Shown here piece after piece: positions 4,969 through 7,558 of a stretch of 7,558 bases of DNA. The position numbers were made by a program, and so were the translations under genes. The notes under the pieces were generated by a model, which saw only the letters and a list, made by a program, of their open reading frames with translations, was not told the DNA's origin and ran no database searches. Source of the stretch: DASZXJ01 sp035545895 (GTDB taxonomy: Bacteria > Planctomycetota > Phycisphaerae > Tepidisphaerales > Tepidisphaeraceae). The DNA is taken from contig DASZXJ010000124.1 in the NCBI GenBank assembly GCA_035545895.1, positions 1 to 7,558 of the forward strand, written 5' to 3'. Position 1 is the first letter of the stretch. Each line of letters starts with the position of its first letter.

Positions 4969-6978
4969 ATGCGACGAGATATGTCCGGGGAAAATGTGCC
5001 TTCAATGCTGAAAACAGGCGCAAGCGATTCATTCGGCGTTTTCACTGCGATCCGTGACGAACAGGGACACGTCATCGATTTTCGCGTGGACCATCTTGGA
5101 TCGGGCGCCGAAGGTTCGCACCCCAACGGATTCATTGAAGGCCAGTCCCCACATCGGTTGTCGATCATTCCGGAATTAAAGAATTTGGGCCTGCAAACAC
5201 TTTGCGGTTCCGTTTTAGAAGCCACCGGCCCCAATGCCAATCAGTTTCAATGGCAGCAGGTGACGCTGCCGGATGGAAAATATGCGCGAATTCGGGCGAT
5301 CCGCCTGGGCGATCGTTGTTTTGCGCAGTGGCGCAAAGAGAGTGCCGATCAGTTGAATGTTGATGCCGACGAAACGCTTGAAGCGCGGCTGAGTTATGCC
5401 CTCAAAGCAGCCGGCATCGGCGTTTTTACATGGAACAGCGAAACGGATCAGATGACCTGGTCCGATGGGCTGTATCAATTGCTTGGGTTTGAAAATTCGA
5501 CGCCCGGTGCGACTTTAGAATTGTGGCAACAGCGCGTCCATGCCGACGATGTCGGACTTTTCCGCGAAGCGCTTCGAAATTCATCACACAACGGTTCGGC
5601 GAGAATTTCCACGTTTCGTGTGGTTTGGCCGGATAAATCGGTGCACTATTTGGAATGTCGCGCCCGCCGATTGAAATCGGCGTGTGGCGCGTCGGACATC
5701 GTTGAAGGTGTTGTGCTGGACGTCACAGTCGCCAACGAATCCAAAGTCAGGCTCAAGCAAAGCGAAAGCAATCTGCGGGCAATCACCGAAACACTCGAAG
5801 GTCGTGTCGCCGAACGAACTCGAGAAGCCAACGCGCGAGCCGAACAACTTCGCCTTCTGGCGCTCTCGCTGGCAGATGCCGAGTCGCGCGAGCGCAAACG
5901 ACTTGCACAACTCCTTCACGATGACCTTCAGCAGCTCGTATCGGCGGCCAAGCTCAAGGCGGGCATGGCCCGGCGAATGACCAAGGATGACATTGGCAAG
6001 GAAAGCATGGCAGACGTGGAACGGCTGCTGGAGAGTGCTTTGTCCGCGTCGCGATCCCTTTCCAACGAACTCAGCCCGCCGGTGCTTCACGACGCGGGAC
6101 TTGGCGCTGCCGTTGTCACCATCGCCCGATCCGTTCAACAACGAACATCGCTGAAAATCAACGTGCAATGTGATCCTCGCGCCGAACCGGAACTGGAACA
6201 GGTTCGCGTCCTCCTGTTTGAAACCATCCGCGAGTTGCTCAACAACATCGTTCAGCACGCAGCGGCCGCGAATACGACGATCACCACCAGCCTTACGCCG
6301 GATTCCAGAATTGAAATTCGCGTCGTTGACGATGGACGCGGCTTTGACGTCAGTGATTTGTGGAAGCCTGCCAATCGCGTGGATAAACCGTTTGGCTTGC
6401 TGGAGCTTCGCGAACGGCTGAATTATCTGGGCGGCGATCTGACCATCAGCAGCAAGGTCGGAGGCGGAACTGATGTGCGGATTGTCATGCCGGTCAAGCT
6501 TCGCGAGCTATCAGAAACGCCGTCTTTGCCGATGCCCGCATCCAAACCCATGGAATGGAGCAATTCTCACGCATTGGCTGGGCGGCGCGGGAGGCTCCTG
6601 GTTGCTGACGACCACACGATTTTCCGGGATGGCCTGGTCAATCTGCTTAAACATGAGCCGATGCTTGAAGTGGTGGGTGAGGCTGCTGATGGCGAAGAAA
6701 CGATCGAGCTGGCCAGGTCCTTACAGCCGGACATCCTGCTGCTGGATATCACCATGCCCAAGATGAGCGGCGTGCAGGTGGCCAGCCAGCTATCCAAGGA
6801 AATGCCTCATCTGAAAATCGTCGGACTATCGATGCACGATCGCCAGGATATGGCGTCGGCAATGCGGGCGGCGGGGGCGGTTGCTTATTTCACCAAGGGC
6901 GGAGCGTGGGAAGTGCTGCTCAGCGTGCTACGCTCACTGGTTCCCCGAGAGCCGGCGGAAGCGTCGTCGGTGCATTGA
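4969..6978 (+). CDS. Soluble hybrid histidine kinase, PAS-PAS-HisKA_3-HATPase_c-REC
   Basis: A 669-residue sensor kinase with no membrane segment or signal peptide, so probably cytosolic. Residues about 15-125 form a divergent PAS-like domain (FGVFTAIRDEQGHVIDFRV). Residues about 138-255 are a PAS_3-type domain (IGVFTWNSETDQMTWSDGLYQ, VHADD). A coiled coil (about 256-310) leads to the HisKA_3 dimerisation helix ESRERKRLAQLLHDDLQQ with phosphoacceptor H317. The ATPase domain shows N426 in RELLNNIVQHA, D454 in VVDDGRGFD and GGGT at 498-501. A C-terminal receiver (about 541-655) has D547-D548, phosphoacceptor D593 in LLLDITMPKMSG, S621 and K643, and no output domain. A HisKA_3 core is the class that phosphorylates NarL-type regulators, and one lies 30 bp upstream, probably cotranscribed. 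The start is uncertain: the ATG at 4969 has AGG directly abutting it, and an in-frame ATG at 4981 is an equally plausible choice. Confidence 0.92.
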   Translation: MRRDMSGENVPSMLKTGASDSFGVFTAIRDEQGHVIDFRVDHLGSGAEGSHPNGFIEGQSPHRLSIIPELKNLGLQTLCGSVLEATGPNANQFQWQQVTLPDGKYARIRAIRLGDRCFAQWRKESADQLNVDADETLEARLSYALKAAGIGVFTWNSETDQMTWSDGLYQLLGFENSTPGATLELWQQRVHADDVGLFREALRNSSHNGSARISTFRVVWPDKSVHYLECRARRLKSACGASDIVEGVVLDVTVANESKVRLKQSESNLRAITETLEGRVAERTREANARAEQLRLLALSLADAESRERKRLAQLLHDDLQQLVSAAKLKAGMARRMTKDDIGKESMADVERLLESALSASRSLSNELSPPVLHDAGLGAAVVTIARSVQQRTSLKINVQCDPRAEPELEQVRVLLFETIRELLNNIVQHAAAANTTITTSLTPDSRIEIRVVDDGRGFDVSDLWKPANRVDKPFGLLELRERLNYLGGDLTISSKVGGGTDVRIVMPVKLRELSETPSLPMPASKPMEWSNSHALAGRRGRLLVADDHTIFRDGLVNLLKHEPMLEVVGEAADGEETIELARSLQPDILLLDITMPKMSGVQVASQLSKEMPHLKIVGLSMHDRQDMASAMRAAGAVAYFTKGGAWEVLLSVLRSLVPREPAEASSVH

Positions 6979-7046
6979 TAGCATATGCAGCGCGCCAAGC
7001 CGCATTGCACCAACACCCGTGTTCAATCCAATTGGTCGGAATGAGC
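6979..7046. other. Convergent gap between kinase and receiver gene
   Basis: These 68 bp separate two convergent stop codons. I see only short loopless palindromes (CCAATTGG at 7027-7034, GAGCTC at 7044-7049 overlapping the minus-strand stop) and no hairpin followed by a T-run in either direction, so no intrinsic terminator is evident for either gene. Confidence 0.5.
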
Positions 7047-7445
7047 TCATTGCCCATCGGACGAGATGCCGCGCATGGCTTTGAACTGCTGAAGAAGTGT
7101 ATCGAGCCTGGCAATTCCATCGAACAGGCGTTCGCTGCCTTTGAGCCAGAATTCGTCCGCGCCGGCACGCTCCACTTCGTGGGAGCAGGAATCATCGGCA
7201 CTGCACACGATCACCGGAATGTCGGCCAGTGCAGGATCGGATCGAACCCTGCGGCAAAGATCGACGCCGCTCATGCCTGGCAATCGCTGATCGGTGACGA
7301 TTGCATCTGGTTGAACGGATTGCAGTTTTTCGACGGCTTCTTCACCGCTGACGCACTTCTGCACCTTGTGGCCGTTCATGAGCAACAATTCGCCTATGAC
7401 GTCACTGAGATCCGGGTGGTCGTCAACAAGCAATAGTGTAGCCAT
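7047..7445 (-). CDS. Stand-alone receiver-domain response regulator
   Basis: A 132-residue single-domain response regulator. The receiver is complete: acidic pair D8-D9 in LLLVDDHPDLSDVIGELL, phosphoacceptor D52 in AIVTDQRLPGMSGVDLC, the switch residue S82 in VIVCSADD and K102 in FWLKGSE. After the receiver there are only about 15 polar residues, so there is no DNA-binding or enzymatic output; such proteins act by protein contact or as phosphate shuttles or sinks. The start at 7445 is chosen because MATLLLVDD places the first receiver strand at the N terminus as usual; the in-frame extension up to 7553 adds 36 residues without similarity. No clear Shine-Dalgarno motif precedes it. It converges on the hybrid kinase and may take phosphate from it, but it could equally serve another kinase beyond the window. 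Confidence 0.9.
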   Translation of the reverse strand: MATLLLVDDHPDLSDVIGELLLMNGHKVQKCVSGEEAVEKLQSVQPDAIVTDQRLPGMSGVDLCRRVRSDPALADIPVIVCSADDSCSHEVERAGADEFWLKGSERLFDGIARLDTLLQQFKAMRGISSDGQ

Positions 7446-7558
7446 GGGATGGTCGCCGCTACTTTTAATACCACGCCGAGCAATTTCGCTGCGATAGTTT
7501 GACCGACAGAGCAAGTGGATCGCCCACTTGCAAACTATTTTTTCCGAACACATCCTAG
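7446..7558 (-). promoter_or_regulatory. Upstream region of the receiver gene
   Basis: This 113-bp stretch upstream of the stand-alone receiver gene should hold its promoter and leader. A minus-strand TATTAAAA lies about 22 nt before the ATG (around plus positions 7462-7469) and could be a -10 element, but no matching -35 is visible. The nested inverted repeat described separately lies further upstream and could also serve as a regulatory leader or operator. Confidence 0.3.
7494..7543 (+). terminator. Nested hairpin with T-tract, terminator-like on the plus strand
   Basis: An inner perfect 8-bp stem GCAAGTGG / CCACTTGC (7511-7518 and 7524-7531) encloses a 5-nt loop. It stacks on an outer perfect 7-bp stem ATAGTTT / AAACTAT (7494-7500 and 7532-7538), with a 10-nt bulge on the left side only. 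Six T residues follow at 7538-7543, so on the plus strand this has the form of an intrinsic terminator. On the minus strand it lacks a trailing T-run and would instead be a 5' hairpin upstream of the receiver gene. No plus-strand gene lies between 6978 and here. Confidence 0.6.

Noticed and set aside
5584..6258. A 224-codon minus-strand open frame inside the kinase gene
   Set aside because: It lies wholly opposite the HisKA_3/HATPase coding region, which has all its catalytic motifs; the reverse frame shows no domain.
6906..7436. A 176-codon plus-strand open frame over the receiver gene
   Set aside because: It is antisense to an intact receiver domain and has no family resemblance. The antisense transcription idea does not need it to be translated.

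Overview
The window looks like chromosomal DNA from a free-living, moderately GC-rich Gram-negative-type bacterium. The style of the genes (an AddB-type nuclease subunit, an AI-2E transporter with a long C-terminal extension, and a soluble PAS histidine kinase beside a NarL-type regulator whose receiver carries 'DISLDGNNG') fits an environmental lineage such as Planctomycetota. That placement is an inference from gene style only; no rRNA, tRNA or marker gene is present. I see no mobile element, CRISPR array or RNA gene.

Layout. (1) Positions 1-328, minus strand: the N-terminal 109 codons of an AddB-like helicase/nuclease subunit, cut by the window edge. (2) Positions 480-4036, minus strand: a six-gene run, in transcription order a PA2169/DUF2383 four-helix protein, a 59-aa DUF1328 membrane peptide, a DUF883 (YqjD/ElaB-like) tail-anchored protein, a YqjE-like Phage_holin_3_6 membrane protein, a small unknown protein in the YqjK position, and a 614-aa AI-2E-family transporter with an extra ~250-residue cytosolic C-terminal region. 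The last four are packed tightly (3-nt gap, 34-bp overlap, 7-nt gap) and are probably one transcript. (3) Positions 4037-4239: a 203-bp divergent intergenic region. (4) Positions 4240-6978, plus strand: a NarL/LuxR response regulator followed 30 bp later by a soluble PAS-PAS-HisKA_3-HATPase-REC hybrid histidine kinase. (5) Positions 7047-7445, minus strand: a stand-alone receiver-only response regulator, convergent with the kinase. (6) A strong hairpin plus T-tract at 7494-7543 that reads as an intrinsic terminator only on the plus strand, beyond the start of the minus-strand regulator.

How it may fit together. The minus-strand block resembles an expanded enterobacterial yqjD-yqjE-yqjK arrangement, a set of small envelope proteins linked to stationary phase and stress, here joined to a transporter with an accessory domain. 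The two-component genes diverge from it and share its upstream region, so control of the block by the LuxR-type regulator is a reasonable hypothesis, not something the sequence proves. Three receiver domains (LuxR regulator, kinase C-terminus, stand-alone) are available to one kinase core, which suggests a branched phosphotransfer circuit. The most unusual non-coding signal is the plus-strand terminator past the convergent regulator gene, because it would let the kinase transcript run antisense across that whole gene.
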